Shown here one piece after another: positions 8,902 through 19,800 of a stretch of 64,000 bases of DNA. This stretch comes from Terriglobia bacterium. Its GTDB lineage: Bacteria; Acidobacteriota; Terriglobia; JAJPHL01. The DNA lies in assembly GCA_021325275.1 (NCBI GenBank), contig JAJPHL010000036.1:1-64000 (forward strand), given 5' to 3'. Both the position numbers and the translations under genes were made by a program. How positions within the stretch are numbered: position 1 is the stretch's first letter; each line of letters begins with the position of its first letter. The notes beneath the pieces were generated by a model, which had not been told where the DNA came from, did not search any database, and saw only the letters and a list, made by a program, of their open reading frames with translations.

Positions 8902-10299
8902 ATGCCTAAACAAGTGTATCGTGCGACTCTACAAGTGATGGCTTTGCCGCTACTGGCGAGCATGGCGCTTTTCGCCGCCGGCCCGGCCGCCGATGGGGCA
9001 GACAAGCCCGCGATGAAACCCACGTACTCGAAGGACATCGCGCCGATTCTTTTTTCCAAGTGCGTGCAGTGTCATCGCGCCGGCGACATCGCGCCGATGC
9101 AATTGGAAACCTACAAGCAAGTGCGCCCCTGGGCCAAGTCGATCGCCGAGCAGGTGTCGAAGCGCGCGATGCCGCCGTGGTTCGCCGATCCCGAGCACGG
9201 AAAGTTCCGCAACGACCGCCATTTGACCGACGGCGAAATCAAGCTGATCTCGGCGTGGGTGGAGTCGGGCGCGCCCGAGGGCGATCCCAAGGATTTGCCG
9301 ATGCGTCCGGCACTGGCCGAAGGTTGGTCGTTCTCGCGCCCGCCTGATCTCGTGATCGAAATGCCGCTGACCGTGAAGGTTCCCGCCGAAGGTCAGTTGG
9401 ACATGATGAATTACTACGCGCCGGTGCCGTTCACCGAGGAGAAATGGGTGGAAGCGGTGGAGCTGCGCCCCGGCAATCGGCAAGTGGTGCATCACTCGAT
9501 CGTCAACGTGGTCACGCTTCCGAAAGGATTGACGCACGAGCAACTCGTCTCCGGCAAAAAGCTCGGCGGACTCGGCTGGAAACTGATCGGACAAGCGCCG
9601 GGCAAGGGAGCGGAGAGTCATCCGGAAGGCGTGGCCAAGCGAATCGCGCCGGGCACGTACTTCGAATTCAACATGCACTACACGCCCACGGGCAAGCCCG
9701 AAGAAGACCGCTCGCTACTCGGACTTTGGTTCGCCAAAGGACCGATTCATCACGAGGTGGTGACGCGTCCCGCGATGGAGCAAACGTTGATCGCCGGAAA
9801 AGTCGTGGCGCGCGGCGGCATTCCTAGGATTCCAGCAGGCGCGGAGAACTGGGCCATCGACGGACAGATGACGGTGAAGGACGACATCACGGTGTACTCG
9901 ATGTCGCCACACATGCACTTCCGCGGTCACGACATGAAGTACACGGTGCGCTTCCCCGATGGTCACGAGGAGGTGCTGCTCAACGTGCCGCATTACGATT
10001 TCGAGTGGCAGCTCAACTACGAGTTCGACAAGCCGGTGAAAGTTCCCGCCGGGTCGACCTTCATCATCAACGGACATTTCGACAATTCGAAGAACAATCC
10101 CAAGAATCCCGATCCCACCTCCGAAGTCATTTGGGGACAGCAGAGTTGGAACGAAATGTTCATCCCCTGGGCCGAGTGGACGGTCGACAAACAGGATTTG
10201 AGCAAGATGTCGAAGGAAGAAATCGACAAGATGCGGAACGCCGCGCGGGTGCGCGATCCTGAAGTGCGCGACCCGAACGAAAAACCAGAGAAACCGTAG
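8902..10299 (+). CDS. Exported heme c plus type-II copper monooxygenase-like protein
   Basis: The 465-residue protein has a signal peptide and an N-terminal cytochrome c segment (CVQCH near residue 54, followed by GDIAPM). The rest resembles copper type-II ascorbate-dependent (PHM-like) monooxygenases: VVHHSIV carries the first copper histidine pair, EFNMHY another ligand, SPHMHFRGHDM the second copper His-x-His, and NEMF the methionine position. In PHM these bind two coppers and hydroxylate C-H bonds; the heme could supply electrons instead of ascorbate (inference). A paralogue is encoded at 10835-12211 on the opposite strand. Confidence 0.8.
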   Translation: MPKQVYRATLQVMALPLLASMALFAAGPAADGADKPAMKPTYSKDIAPILFSKCVQCHRAGDIAPMQLETYKQVRPWAKSIAEQVSKRAMPPWFADPEHGKFRNDRHLTDGEIKLISAWVESGAPEGDPKDLPMRPALAEGWSFSRPPDLVIEMPLTVKVPAEGQLDMMNYYAPVPFTEEKWVEAVELRPGNRQVVHHSIVNVVTLPKGLTHEQLVSGKKLGGLGWKLIGQAPGKGAESHPEGVAKRIAPGTYFEFNMHYTPTGKPEEDRSLLGLWFAKGPIHHEVVTRPAMEQTLIAGKVVARGGIPRIPAGAENWAIDGQMTVKDDITVYSMSPHMHFRGHDMKYTVRFPDGHEEVLLNVPHYDFEWQLNYEFDKPVKVPAGSTFIINGHFDNSKNNPKNPDPTSEVIWGQQSWNEMFIPWAEWTVDKQDLSKMSKEEIDKMRNAARVRDPEVRDPNEKPEKP

Positions 10300-10317
10300 T
10301 ATAGTAGCGGCGCGTTT

Positions 10318-10833
10318 ATGTCCTCCTACGCGCCGCTATCTCCACCATATGTTCATCGCCGGGGAATCTTTCTCTACGTTCCCCAAGGCGTGGCGCTGCC
10401 AAATATCTGCTTAAGATGCGGCGGACCAGCCGTGGAACAGCGGGTGAAAAAGGCCTATTCCTGGCACGATCCCAGTTTGTACGTCTTGCTAATCATGCCG
10501 CTCATTTATGTCATCGTTGTGATGTTCGCTCGGAGGAGAGTCAAGCTCGAGATTCCGCTTTGCGCCCCGCACAAATCGCAGCGGTCTAGCCGGATTGGAT
10601 TGGCGACGGGGTTGCTGCTCGGCTGCGTCCCGGTTCCGGTGGTGATGCCTTACCTTTTCCAGGCCGATTGGGTTGTGGCCGTCGCTGTCTTGCTCGGATG
10701 CGGAATGTTCGTCGCCGGCGGGTTTATCGCCCAGTCGACGACGCTCTTGGAGATACGCGAGATCTCGGAAACACACGCCAAGTTCACGGGCGCTTCGCAA
10801 AGCTTCCTCGCGACAGTTCCCCAGATCCCCTGA
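10318..10833 (+). CDS. Hypothetical membrane protein with N-terminal CxxC
   Basis: The 171-residue product is not a family I can name. An N-terminal soluble part has a zinc-ribbon-like CLRCGG and a later Cys in PLCAPHKS. Predicted membrane segments are VLLIMPLIYVIVVMF, a pair around GLLLGCVPVPVVMPYLF and AVAVLLGCGMFVAGGF, and a short tail follows. A TATAGT box (10300-10305) lies 12 nt before the ATG with no Shine-Dalgarno sequence, so it may be leaderless. It sits between two convergent copper-monooxygenase paralogues. Confidence 0.6.
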   Translation: MSSYAPLSPPYVHRRGIFLYVPQGVALPNICLRCGGPAVEQRVKKAYSWHDPSLYVLLIMPLIYVIVVMFARRRVKLEIPLCAPHKSQRSSRIGLATGLLLGCVPVPVVMPYLFQADWVVAVAVLLGCGMFVAGGFIAQSTTLLEIREISETHAKFTGASQSFLATVPQIP

Positions 10834-10834
10834 G

Positions 10835-12211
10835 TTATTCCTTGGTCCCGCGCGACGCGGTCGATTCAATCGGCTCCGCCGTCTTCCGCAAGTCCTGACG
10901 ATCGAGCGTGTAGTCGAAGTATCCGATCATCATTTCATCCCACGTTTGATCGCCCCAGTGGACTTCCTTGGTAGGATCGGGATTGAATTTGTTGCCCGTG
11001 GAGTTGTCGTGATGCGCGGTCACTTCCAAGTGGCTGCCCTTCGGCGCGGCAATCGTGTCCTTCAGGAAGTACGTCTGTTGCCAGCCGAAGTTGAAATGAG
11101 GGACCTGCAACAAAATCTCAGAGTGACCGTCGGGATAAACGAGCGTGAACGTCATGTCCTTGCCGCGCATGTGCATGTGCGGATGCAGGCTCTCGATGTG
11201 GCTATCTTCCTTGAACGCGAACGACGCGTGCGACTCGAAGTTCGGCTCGCCCGCGGGAATCGTCAGCGCGCGCGCAAAAGCGCCCGCGGTGATCACGCGT
11301 TTTTGCACGGGGGCTTTCGAGAAAATCAGGCCGACGCTCGAACGATCCTTGCCCGTGGTTCCGTTGGTGGTGTAGTGAACCTGGAAAATCAGCACCGAGC
11401 CGGCCTTCACGAGCTTCGCCTGGCCCGGCTGCAGGATCAGCGGCGCTTCTCCCGGCGCCCATCCGACGAGGCGTCCGTCGGATTCTTCGGCCGACGCAAG
11501 AGCGCGACGCGCGGGCGGTGCGGCAGGTGCGGACGCAGGGGCCGAGCCGTCGGTGGCGGTCGCGGCCTGGCGCAGCGCCATTAATTTCGAAGGATTGATC
11601 TCACCGGCGGCCGGCAGCGGCGTCGCGCCGTCGGGATAGCGCACGCTCACGATCACGTGATGCACATGCGCGCGATCGCCTACGCGAATCTCGGCCAGTT
11701 GCACATAGCGGTCTTCGGTGAAATTTGTGGGCACGGCGAAATACTTGTACGGAATCACGCCCTCGGCGGGAATGTTGAAGTCCTCGGTCATCGTGAGAAC
11801 GGCATCAGGCTTGCCGACGTTCCATCCGTCGAGAAACTTGGGATTCGCCGGCGTCTGCTTGGCGTCGCCTTCCGGCGCGCCGCCGTCCGCCCAGCTCACG
11901 AGCGTGGCGATATCTTTGTCGGACAGCCTCGCGTCGTTCGAGAACACACCGTGCTCCGGCGCCGCGAACCATGGCGGCATCTCGTGCGCCAGCACCTTCT
12001 CCTTGATCGATTTCGCCCACGGCCGGACGTCTTTGTAGCTCAGCAGCGACATCGGCGCGACCTCGCCGGGACGATGGCAAACCTGGCAATTGCGCTGAAT
12101 GATCGGTGCGACGTCTTTTGCATACGTCGGCGTGCTTGCCGCGGGGCTCGCGGCCACCACGGCGCCGGCGCCCAAGCAGAGGGCGAACCCAAGAGAAAGT
12201 GCGTGTTTCAT
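10835..12211 (-). CDS. Exported heme c plus type-II copper monooxygenase-like protein (paralogue)
   Basis: From the ATG at 12211 the product is 458 residues. An upstream start at 12322 is possible but would put 37 non-signal residues ahead of a perfect signal peptide ([16 protein letters not shown]). Motifs repeat those of the 8902 protein: CQVCH heme site followed by [34 protein letters not shown] and DEMM. It differs by a Pro/Ala-rich insertion near residues 230-250. The function is presumed to be periplasmic copper-dependent oxygenation or a related redox reaction, with the substrate unknown. Confidence 0.8.
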   Translation of the reverse strand: MKHALSLGFALCLGAGAVVAASPAASTPTYAKDVAPIIQRNCQVCHRPGEVAPMSLLSYKDVRPWAKSIKEKVLAHEMPPWFAAPEHGVFSNDARLSDKDIATLVSWADGGAPEGDAKQTPANPKFLDGWNVGKPDAVLTMTEDFNIPAEGVIPYKYFAVPTNFTEDRYVQLAEIRVGDRAHVHHVIVSVRYPDGATPLPAAGEINPSKLMALRQAATATDGSAPASAPAAPPARRALASAEESDGRLVGWAPGEAPLILQPGQAKLVKAGSVLIFQVHYTTNGTTGKDRSSVGLIFSKAPVQKRVITAGAFARALTIPAGEPNFESHASFAFKEDSHIESLHPHMHMRGKDMTFTLVYPDGHSEILLQVPHFNFGWQQTYFLKDTIAAPKGSHLEVTAHHDNSTGNKFNPDPTKEVHWGDQTWDEMMIGYFDYTLDRQDLRKTAEPIESTASRGTKE

Positions 12212-12323
12212 AAAGGATAGAGTAACACGCGGCACATAGCCGCTCTGCCCAAAACCGCGCATGAGTGTGCCATGTTGTCGCGTAAAACTAGACAGCCAAG
12301 ATTGAAGAGCAACGCTGGACAAC

Positions 12324-12332
12324 TGGTAATAT
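12324..12332 (+). promoter_or_regulatory. Extended -10 box (TGGTAATAT) directly before a start codon
   Basis: TGGTAATAT ends 7 nt before the ATG at 12340, and there is no Shine-Dalgarno sequence. Transcription would begin at or near the ATG. This argues for the start at 12340 rather than the in-frame ATG at 12331, which lies inside the box. Confidence 0.45.
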
Positions 12333-12339
12333 GGCGGCC

Positions 12340-14007
12340 ATGAAGTTCACTGTCTTGGGTCTATTGTTCGCCGCTGCATTGACCGCGCAACCAACCGCCA
12401 CCACTGCCGACTGGCCTTCATACGGCGGCACGCATGCGGCGTGGCGGTACAGCGCGCTCGACCAAATCAACGCGTCGAACGTCGCGAAACTCGCTCCCGT
12501 GTGGGCCTTTCAAACCGGCGATTATGAAAACGGCCTGCAATCCACGCCCATCGTGGTGGACGGCGTTTTGTATCTGGTGAGCGCGCGCAGCCAGGTCTTC
12601 GCGCTCGACGCGGCTTCTGGGCGCCGTATTTGGGAATATCATTACGCGCTGCCGCGCACGCCGGGAACGAACACGCAAAATCGGGGACTCGCCGTGGGTG
12701 CGGGCAAAGTTTTTCTCGGCACCTACGACGATTACATGATCGCGCTCGACGCGAAAACGGGCGCGGAAGTCTGGAAAGTCGCGGTCGACGATCAACGCCA
12801 GTGCGGATGCGCGATCACCGGCGCACCGCTTTTCGTGAAAGACAAAGTTGTTGTGGGATCCACCGGCGGCGACGGCGCGTTCCGCGGATACCTGACGGCA
12901 TTCAACGCGGAAACCGGAAGACTCGCTTGGCGCTTCTATACGGTCGCCGGTCCGGGCGAGAAGGGTCACGAGACGTGGAAAGGCGATAGCTGGAAATATG
13001 GCGGCGGCGCCACGTGGATGACGGGATCGTTCGATCCCGCGCTGAATTTGATCTATTGGGGCACGGGCAATGCGGCGTCCGATCTCTATTCCGGCGATCG
13101 CTACGCGAGCGATGCATTGAATGGTGTAAAGCCGGGGGGAGTGAATTTGTACACGGCGAGCGTAATTGCACTCGACGCCGACAGCGGAAAATTGCGTTGG
13201 CACTATCAGGAAATCCCCAAGGACGTTTGGGACTTCGACGCCGCGTACGAGTGCGTGCTGGTCGATCGCATGGTCGACGGCAAAATGCGCAAGCTGCTCG
13301 TGCACGTGAACAAGAGCGGCTACACGTTCGTGCTCGATCGTGTGACGGGCGAGTACATCGGCGCGTTTCCGATCGTTGAAAACCACAATTGGACGTCCGG
13401 CGTCACGAAAGACGGAAAATTCCTCGACATCGTGGAGCCGGTGGAAGACAAACCCACGCTGATTTGTCCGGGACCCGCGGGCGGCAAGAGTTGGAATCAG
13501 ATGGCGTTTTCACCGCGTACCGGATTCATTTACGCGCCGGTGCTTGAACAATGCGCGCAGTTGCAAGCGCGCCGCCAGGAACCATCGGAAGGCCGCGTGT
13601 ATCTAGGCGGCACGTGGGCGGAGACGTCGCCGCCGGGCGGCGTCGTGCACAGTCACCTGGACGCCTACGATCCGGTAACGGGCAAGCGCGCGTGGACCTA
13701 TCCTTATAAGTACGTCTTGTTCGCATCGCTGCTCGCGACCGCCGGCGATTTGGTTTTCACGGGCGATCCTGAAGGATTTTTCTTCGCGCTAGACGCTCGC
13801 AGCGGGAAAAAATTATGGAGTTTCCAAACTGGCGCGGGACATCGCGGATCTTCTGTCACGTATAGCGTGAACGGACGGCAGTACATCGCTACGCCGACCG
13901 GCTGGGGGTCGATTGCCGGGCGCGCGCTCTTGAACACTTGGCCGGAAGCGGAGGCGTTTCGCAGCGGATCGACGCTCATGGTGTTTGCGTTACCGGAGGC
14001 GAAATGA
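12340..14007 (+). CDS. PQQ-dependent alcohol/sugar-type dehydrogenase (quinoprotein)
   Basis: The 555-residue exported protein has a signal peptide ([16 protein letters not shown]) and an eight-bladed propeller of W-motifs ([54 protein letters not shown]). A CGC cysteine pair in RQCGCAITG matches the disulfide stacking over PQQ in this family, and [11 protein letters not shown] holds the catalytic Asp region. It oxidises an alcohol or sugar in the periplasm using PQQ and Ca. Its stop overlaps the ATG of a diheme cytochrome c gene (ATGA), the likely electron acceptor. Confidence 0.88.
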   Translation: MKFTVLGLLFAAALTAQPTATTADWPSYGGTHAAWRYSALDQINASNVAKLAPVWAFQTGDYENGLQSTPIVVDGVLYLVSARSQVFALDAASGRRIWEYHYALPRTPGTNTQNRGLAVGAGKVFLGTYDDYMIALDAKTGAEVWKVAVDDQRQCGCAITGAPLFVKDKVVVGSTGGDGAFRGYLTAFNAETGRLAWRFYTVAGPGEKGHETWKGDSWKYGGGATWMTGSFDPALNLIYWGTGNAASDLYSGDRYASDALNGVKPGGVNLYTASVIALDADSGKLRWHYQEIPKDVWDFDAAYECVLVDRMVDGKMRKLLVHVNKSGYTFVLDRVTGEYIGAFPIVENHNWTSGVTKDGKFLDIVEPVEDKPTLICPGPAGGKSWNQMAFSPRTGFIYAPVLEQCAQLQARRQEPSEGRVYLGGTWAETSPPGGVVHSHLDAYDPVTGKRAWTYPYKYVLFASLLATAGDLVFTGDPEGFFFALDARSGKKLWSFQTGAGHRGSSVTYSVNGRQYIATPTGWGSIAGRALLNTWPEAEAFRSGSTLMVFALPEAK

Positions 14008-14747
14008 AGTTACTCACATCGTTGTTGCTGATCGCTTCCGCTGCGTTCGCTCAAGATTTGGTGGCGCGCGGCGCCGACGTCTACGTGAAGTCGTGCGCCA
14101 CCGGATATTGTCATGGACTAAAAGGCTCGGGCGGCGGCGCGCCAAGATTGGCCTCGCGCGGGTTCGACGAAGCTTTCATCACGCGCACGGTTCGCTCAGG
14201 GATCACCGGCACGGCGATGCCGGCGTTCGGCACAACGCTGGCGCGTCTCGATCTCGCCGCGGTGATCGCGTACGTCGGTAGCCTGAACGGAATCGCGCCG
14301 AATCCGGCGCTGGCGGCCATGCTGCGCGGTCCGCCGGCGCGGACGCTACCGCCCGAGGCCGCGCGCGGACGCGCCTTGTTCTACGAAGCATCGAGAGGAT
14401 TCGCCAGATGTGCGACGTGTCACTTGGTGGACGGCATGGGAATCGCGGTGACGGATGCGATCACAAAAGTTCCGGCGAATGCGGCGGAATTGCGCGGCGT
14501 TTCCGCGACACACGTGGCAACCGCGACGGCCGGCGGCGAGGCATTTCCGGCGCTCGTGCTGAGCAAGGGCGTGACGCAAGTGAAAGTGTACGACCTCACG
14601 ATCGCGCCGCCGGTGCTGCGTGTTTTTCCCGCAGCGTCCGTCACGATCCAGGAAGGAAGCGCGTGGAAACACGCGTCGGCGACGCAATCGTACACCGACG
14701 CGGAGTTGGACGCGATCGTCGCGTTCCTGAAAGCCGTGGTTCAGTAG
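14004..14747 (+). CDS. Exported diheme cytochrome c, first heme site CX4CH
   Basis: The 247-residue protein begins [17 protein letters not shown], a clear signal peptide; the ATG at 14004 follows a GGAGG site and overlaps the PQQ-dehydrogenase stop. The second heme site is a standard CATCH. The first is CATGYCH, with four residues between cysteines instead of two. A methionine ligand is likely in GTAMPAFG, which follows the first domain as in cytochromes c. Context makes it the electron acceptor of the quinoprotein upstream. The C-terminal 90 residues resemble no cytochrome domain I know. Confidence 0.8.
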   Translation: MKLLTSLLLIASAAFAQDLVARGADVYVKSCATGYCHGLKGSGGGAPRLASRGFDEAFITRTVRSGITGTAMPAFGTTLARLDLAAVIAYVGSLNGIAPNPALAAMLRGPPARTLPPEAARGRALFYEASRGFARCATCHLVDGMGIAVTDAITKVPANAAELRGVSATHVATATAGGEAFPALVLSKGVTQVKVYDLTIAPPVLRVFPAASVTIQEGSAWKHASATQSYTDAELDAIVAFLKAVVQ

Positions 14748-14767
14748 CCGTGTGCTAAACTGTCGCC

Positions 14768-15112
14768 ATGGATGTCCAGAAGACGATGGAGTTCATCCTC
14801 GAACAGCAGGCGGCTGCCGTCGTGCGCCAAGCGCAGCTTGAGACGCGAATGGCGGAATACGAGGCGGAGAACCAAGCTTGGTTCAAGAGGTTCGAGTCAG
14901 GCATGTCGGCCATTCAGCAAACGCAGCTTCGCCAGTTGGAGATGATCGATGGCTTGGTGGACGAATCAAAGCGCCAGAGAGAACGTCTGAACGAGACACA
15001 AGAAAAGCTGGACCATTTCATCGTCGCGACGGAACGCCGCTTCAACGAGACGCAGGAAAAACTGGACGCTCTGATCTCCGTTGTTGACGGCATCGTCCGG
15101 CGCATTCAGTAA
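14768..15112 (+). CDS. Small coiled-coil protein
   Basis: The 114-residue product is almost entirely charged heptad-repeat helix, rich in Gln, Glu, Arg and Leu. Two near-identical segments occur in tandem, RLNETQEKLDHFI and RFNETQEKLDALI, suggesting internal duplication. There is no signal peptide or membrane helix. Function is unknown. An extended -10 box, TGCTAAACT, ends 6 nt before the ATG, so the mRNA may be leaderless. Confidence 0.6.
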   Translation: MDVQKTMEFILEQQAAAVVRQAQLETRMAEYEAENQAWFKRFESGMSAIQQTQLRQLEMIDGLVDESKRQRERLNETQEKLDHFIVATERRFNETQEKLDALISVVDGIVRRIQ

Positions 15113-15122
15113 GCGCGATTCT

Positions 15123-15884
15123 TCATCGCGACCACGAAATTCCGCGACCGAGCACGCCGATAAACAACAAACTCGCGACCACGCCGGCGGCGATCCACGC
15201 GTTGCTGCGTTCGATCGCGCCAACAGGCTCGCCGCCGGCGTGCGTGCCGTGCAGCATGCTCGGCAGGCTCAGCAATCCAGCATTCGCGCCCAGCGTCGAC
15301 GGCAACGCTGACGCGATCACGTAGAACAATCCCGCGGGATTGGGCAGGCCGGCGATTCCGGCGAGCAACGTTTCGGTGAAGTACGGTGTCCAGCAAAGCG
15401 CGCGGGCGCGCTCGCGGAAAGGCTTCAGTTCCGCGCGAACCAACAGCATCGATGCGTAGTAGGTGATCACTCCGACCACGATCAAGCCGCCCCGCCACAA
15501 CCATCGCGGTTCGCATCCTTGAATCACTGCCGCCCAGTCGCCGAAATTGAAGACGCCCGAGAAGAGAAAATATCCGGTGCCCGCAAAAAGATTGCCGGCC
15601 ATCGCGAGAATCAGAAAATACCGCGACGCAGGACGAAGGTTCTCCGCCCGCCGCAGCAGGACCCACAAGATCGCGGCACATAAGAGATTCACGAGCGTGC
15701 CGTTGGCGGAAATCCAGCGCGACGCATTGTCGCTCTGCAAAGCGACCGTGCTGATCGTGAGCGAACGCGCCCCGCTCAAGTACGCCGTGACGCCGTGGCC
15801 AACGCCTTCGTGCATCAAGTTCGGAAAAATGTAAGCAAGCGCTGCAATGGCTACGATCGTCGGACGGTCATCGGCACGAGTCAC
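15123..15884 (-). CDS. Polytopic membrane protein, M50-metalloprotease-like
   Basis: The 253-residue protein starts with GTG and has about six membrane segments. The first carries LMHEGVGHGVTAYLSGA, which resembles the HExxH helix of M50 site-2 proteases but with three residues between the Glu and the second His. A candidate later motif is NPAGLFYV in a hydrophobic segment. It may be a divergent intramembrane protease or an inactive relative. It is downstream of the cyclase gene on the same strand (26-nt gap). Confidence 0.55.
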   Translation of the reverse strand: MTRADDRPTIVAIAALAYIFPNLMHEGVGHGVTAYLSGARSLTISTVALQSDNASRWISANGTLVNLLCAAILWVLLRRAENLRPASRYFLILAMAGNLFAGTGYFLFSGVFNFGDWAAVIQGCEPRWLWRGGLIVVGVITYYASMLLVRAELKPFRERARALCWTPYFTETLLAGIAGLPNPAGLFYVIASALPSTLGANAGLLSLPSMLHGTHAGGEPVGAIERSNAWIAAGVVASLLFIGVLGRGISWSR

Positions 15885-15910
15885 GCGGTGAGCATATCAG
15901 AACGTATCTT

Positions 15911-16852
15911 TCAGAAAGTAGCGATGGGATTCAGCGGCGAGCCTGTGCCGCCTGGAATCGCCATCGGCGCGGCGGTCAGCAGAAACGCCCAGCGTTTGCG
16001 CTGCGCGGCTTGCTTGCTCAGTTCTTCCAAATCGCAATTGTCGAAAATGTGGATGCCCATGGCGACGAGCGCCAGTTGATGGATCGGCAGCGCGACGCCT
16101 TCCACCTGCGACGGCACCACGTCCGACGCCTCGTCGCTGCCCAGCATCGCCACGCCGCGATCGTGCAGCCAGCGTGCGCACGAGGCGTGCAGTCCGGCGG
16201 CGTTGCGTCCCACGGGCCACGGGCCTTTCGCCGCGCGCCGCGCCCAGCGTCCCGTGCGGATGAACACCACGTCGCCCGGCTCCACTTTCACGTGGGCCTG
16301 TTTTTCCCATGCTTCTAAATCCTCGGGAAAAATCGCCGTGCCCGGTTCCATGAAATCGACGCCCTTCAGGCGTGCGATGTCCATCAGCACGCCGCGCGTC
16401 ATGATGCCGCCCTTCGCGCCGATGATCGAAAGTTCCTTCGCGCCGTCTTTCGTCACGTCGTCAGCCGGAAAGCCGTTGTACATTTTCCCCTGATACGTGG
16501 CATGACAAAGCGCGTCCATGTGCGTGTGCGCGTAGCCGTGATAATTCACGCTGTAGGAATCGAGCCAAAATGTGCCGGCGCGCGGCAGCATGGTTTGTAC
16601 GAAAGGACTCGTGTTGTCCTCGGCGCGTTCTTTCAACACGTCGTGCGCCAGCGACACCGGCACGCCGTCCTTCACAAGTTTCAGTGCTTTCTTGCGCTTT
16701 TGGGGCGTAATCAAATTCAGCGTGCCGAGTTGATCGTCAGGGCCCCAGCGGCCCCAGTTGGAAAGTTCGGTCATCCAGCGATCGACGTCGGCCTTGACCA
16801 TCTTGTGATCGGGCGCGTCGGCGAGCAAGGTTACAAAAAGTAGAAACCACAT
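15911..16852 (-). CDS. Exported cyclase-family (kynurenine formamidase-like) hydrolase
   Basis: The 313-residue protein has a short signal peptide and a cyclase fold. The metal-binding signature, usually HxGTHxDxP, appears here as HGYAHTHMDALCH. Further family features are LMDIARLKGVDF, GDVVFIRTGR and LPIHQLALVAMGIHIFDNCDLEEL. Family members hydrolyse amide or ester bonds with Zn or Mn; the substrate here is unknown. It lies 9 nt downstream of the giant quinoprotein-hydrolase gene, so the two are probably cotranscribed. Confidence 0.8.
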   Translation of the reverse strand: MWFLLFVTLLADAPDHKMVKADVDRWMTELSNWGRWGPDDQLGTLNLITPQKRKKALKLVKDGVPVSLAHDVLKERAEDNTSPFVQTMLPRAGTFWLDSYSVNYHGYAHTHMDALCHATYQGKMYNGFPADDVTKDGAKELSIIGAKGGIMTRGVLMDIARLKGVDFMEPGTAIFPEDLEAWEKQAHVKVEPGDVVFIRTGRWARRAAKGPWPVGRNAAGLHASCARWLHDRGVAMLGSDEASDVVPSQVEGVALPIHQLALVAMGIHIFDNCDLEELSKQAAQRKRWAFLLTAAPMAIPGGTGSPLNPIATF

Positions 16853-16861
16853 AGGCGCTCC

Positions 16862-19800
16862 TCACTTGGCGGATTGCAGATTCTTCACCAGCCACTCGAC
16901 CGCTTCGTTTACATCTTTGGTGGAAATGTTTGCGACACCCGATGGAATTTCCGGCGGCTGATAATCCCACAGAGCGTACGCGACGTTCGGCGCGGCGCCC
17001 GAGCGCGCCACGCGAATCGCGTCGGCTTGAACCAGCGCCGGCGGACGCTGTTGGCGGACAGTGGAACGCGTCTTCAACACGGGCTTGAGCATCGCGCCCG
17101 CTTTCACGCGGCCGTCGACGGAAATAATCGAAGCGACGTGCGCGGCGGCCACGCCTTCACCGAGCAAGCCCAAATGATCGGCATCGATGCCCGGCTCGCC
17201 GGCCAAGTAGGAAATCGCGTTGCGAATGTCTTCGATCTGCCGCTCCGGCACGAGGCGCTTGCGCACGATTCGCATCTTTGCGGTGGTCTCGAGAAAGCGG
17301 AAGCGATCGTCTTGATAAACGTGTTCGGCCGTGTACAGAAACCCGCCTGACTGGCCCCATCCGCGATAGTCGATGGCCATCGCGGCGACGCCAGCGTTCG
17401 CAATCTTTGCGGCGACCGCTTCCATCGAGCCGTGGGTAAAACCCCAACCGGGCGCGAGCACGACGGCGGGCGTTTTCCCGGAATCAGTAAAACCTTCCGG
17501 AAGGAAAAGTTTGCCGTAGCATTGCACGCCGTTGGAGAAAAAGTGAATCTCGCGCGTCCGTTCCGCGGGAAAATGCACCGCGGCCACGGGCGCTGGCGTT
17601 TCCGGTAATGGCAGGTTTTCCATGGCCGCCACGGCCGCGTTCGGTTTATCCGCGGCAAGGAATTTCGTGAACCAATTCGCTTCCAACGTTGAAGTCACTT
17701 CGAACGCCGCGCCGGAATACGCTTGGAAATGCGTGATGTAAGGGATCTCGGCCACTTGCGATGTGCCTGAAAAAACTTTCGTCGCTTCAAACGGACCACT
17801 CGGCCCGCGCATATTTCCCAGTTCGTCTTTTTCCGCCGGCAGCCAGAGGATCGCGGTGGATTCAGGAATGCGCGTGAGCATTTGCCAGGGGCGATGCTCG
17901 CGTCCTGTCTCGTTGGTTTCCAGGTCGATCTTGGTGCGGAAGGAAAACCCGCCGTCGATCTCGGCACCTTGACCGGTTCGCGCGCGCTTGATTTCGTCGG
18001 CGAGAACCGCGGCAGTGTGATGGATCGGCCCGGTCGCGCCGCGCCCCGCCACGCCGATCACTTGCGACGTTACCGCCTTGACGCGCGCGTCGAGGCCCGC
18101 CGTGTTCACCACCACGCCGCCTGAATAGCTCGATCCCCAAATGCCGATGCGATTCGGATCGACGCCCGGCTCGCCTTGGATGTAGGAAACGGCGGCGCGA
18201 TACGCTTCGCCTTGCGCGAAGGCGTTGAGGCTGGTGCGTTTCAAGCGCACGCGCGCCGTTTCTACCCAAACCGTTTTTGTGTCGTTGGAAGGATCGGGAT
18301 CGAGCAACCTGGCGATTCCTTCGCTTGGACCATACGAGCGATAATCGATGACCATCGCGACAAGTCCGCGCTCGGCGAATCGCGCACCATATTTTTCGAT
18401 GCCGATGGAGATACCGTTGAAGCCGTGACCAAGCACGACGGCGGGCCAATGCCCTGTCGCCGAGAATCCGCGCGGGAAAAACAGCTTGGCGTAGAGGGCC
18501 GCGCCGTCGCAGTAAAACGTGATTTGCTTCGTGGTGACGCCGGCGGGCAGCAAGTACGGCCAATCTTGCGGCTGTGTTCCACCTTCGCGTTTCATCGCAG
18601 GATCTGCGGCCTGCTTCTGCACTTCGGCGCGCAGCGTTTCGATAATCGACGTATCGATCGGCGGACCTTCGAACGCCAGCAAGACGTTACCAGGACGCCC
18701 CCCAAAAGCCCCGTATCCCGCGTTGGCGAAAAGCATTCCTCCTGCGACAACCGCGCCGGGACCCTTCATCGAGCCGCCTTTCGCGGCCACCTTGTTTACC
18801 GTTTCGAAATCGCGATTCGTGTCGAACTCCCAAACGATCGCGCCGTCTTTCGTGGAGTACGCGCGCAGCGCGCCGTCATTCGATCCCGAAAAAACGATGC
18901 CGGGAATCGCGGTGATCGCGGCCGATTGCGCGGCGTTGCATCCGCGCCCGGGCGGTCCGCACTTTGGCGTCGGCGCCGGTGTCATCCACGCGCGTTCGCC
19001 ATTCGCGAGCCTCACGGCATGCATTCCGCCCGGTTGCGGACGCGTGATGTCGGACACTGCGAAATATGCTTGCTCGCCGTCCACCGCCGATCCCCACTCG
19101 AGTCCGCCGAGCGCGCCGCCTTGTCCCGCGCGATATTGCCAGATGATTTCACCTTGCTTGTCGGGATCGAGCGCAAAGCCGACACCCGATTTTTGTCCCG
19201 CGACAATCATGTCGCGACCGCCGACGCTCGTGAGAATCGGCGCGTGCCCGAAATCAAAATCAGGACCATTCGTAGCAGGGCAATTTGGGTTCGTCGAGCC
19301 GGTGCGGCATGCGGAGATGAACGTATCGTTCGGCGTGGCTTGCTTGGACCAACGAATCGCGCCGGTTTTCAAATCCATCGCGACGATGGCGTCCGATGTT
19401 GCTTGCGGCGGATCGCTGTACGTGTTGCCGGTGCCGACGTAGAGCACGCCGCGCTTCGCGTCGATGGTGGGGGCGCTCCAAATCGCCGCGCCGCTGGGGC
19501 CGTAGAGCGTCACACCGGTGCTGGACTTTCCCCGCGGGACCGCTTTATCGGCGATGGTGTACGTTTTCCACACGATCGCACCCGTTTTGACGTCAAGCGC
19601 CGTGACATTGCCCCTAAAAGTACAGCACCCATAGTCGGGATCGGCTCCTTGCGCTTCTTCATACGACGACATCGGTACATAAAGACGTCCGTCGAAAAGC
19701 GCCGGCGATCCCGTGATGCGTGCGAGCGGATGATCGTCAACGTGCGTCATCCAAACTTTTTTGCCAGTGGCCGCGTCCAGTGCGTAGGCGTTCGCCGACG

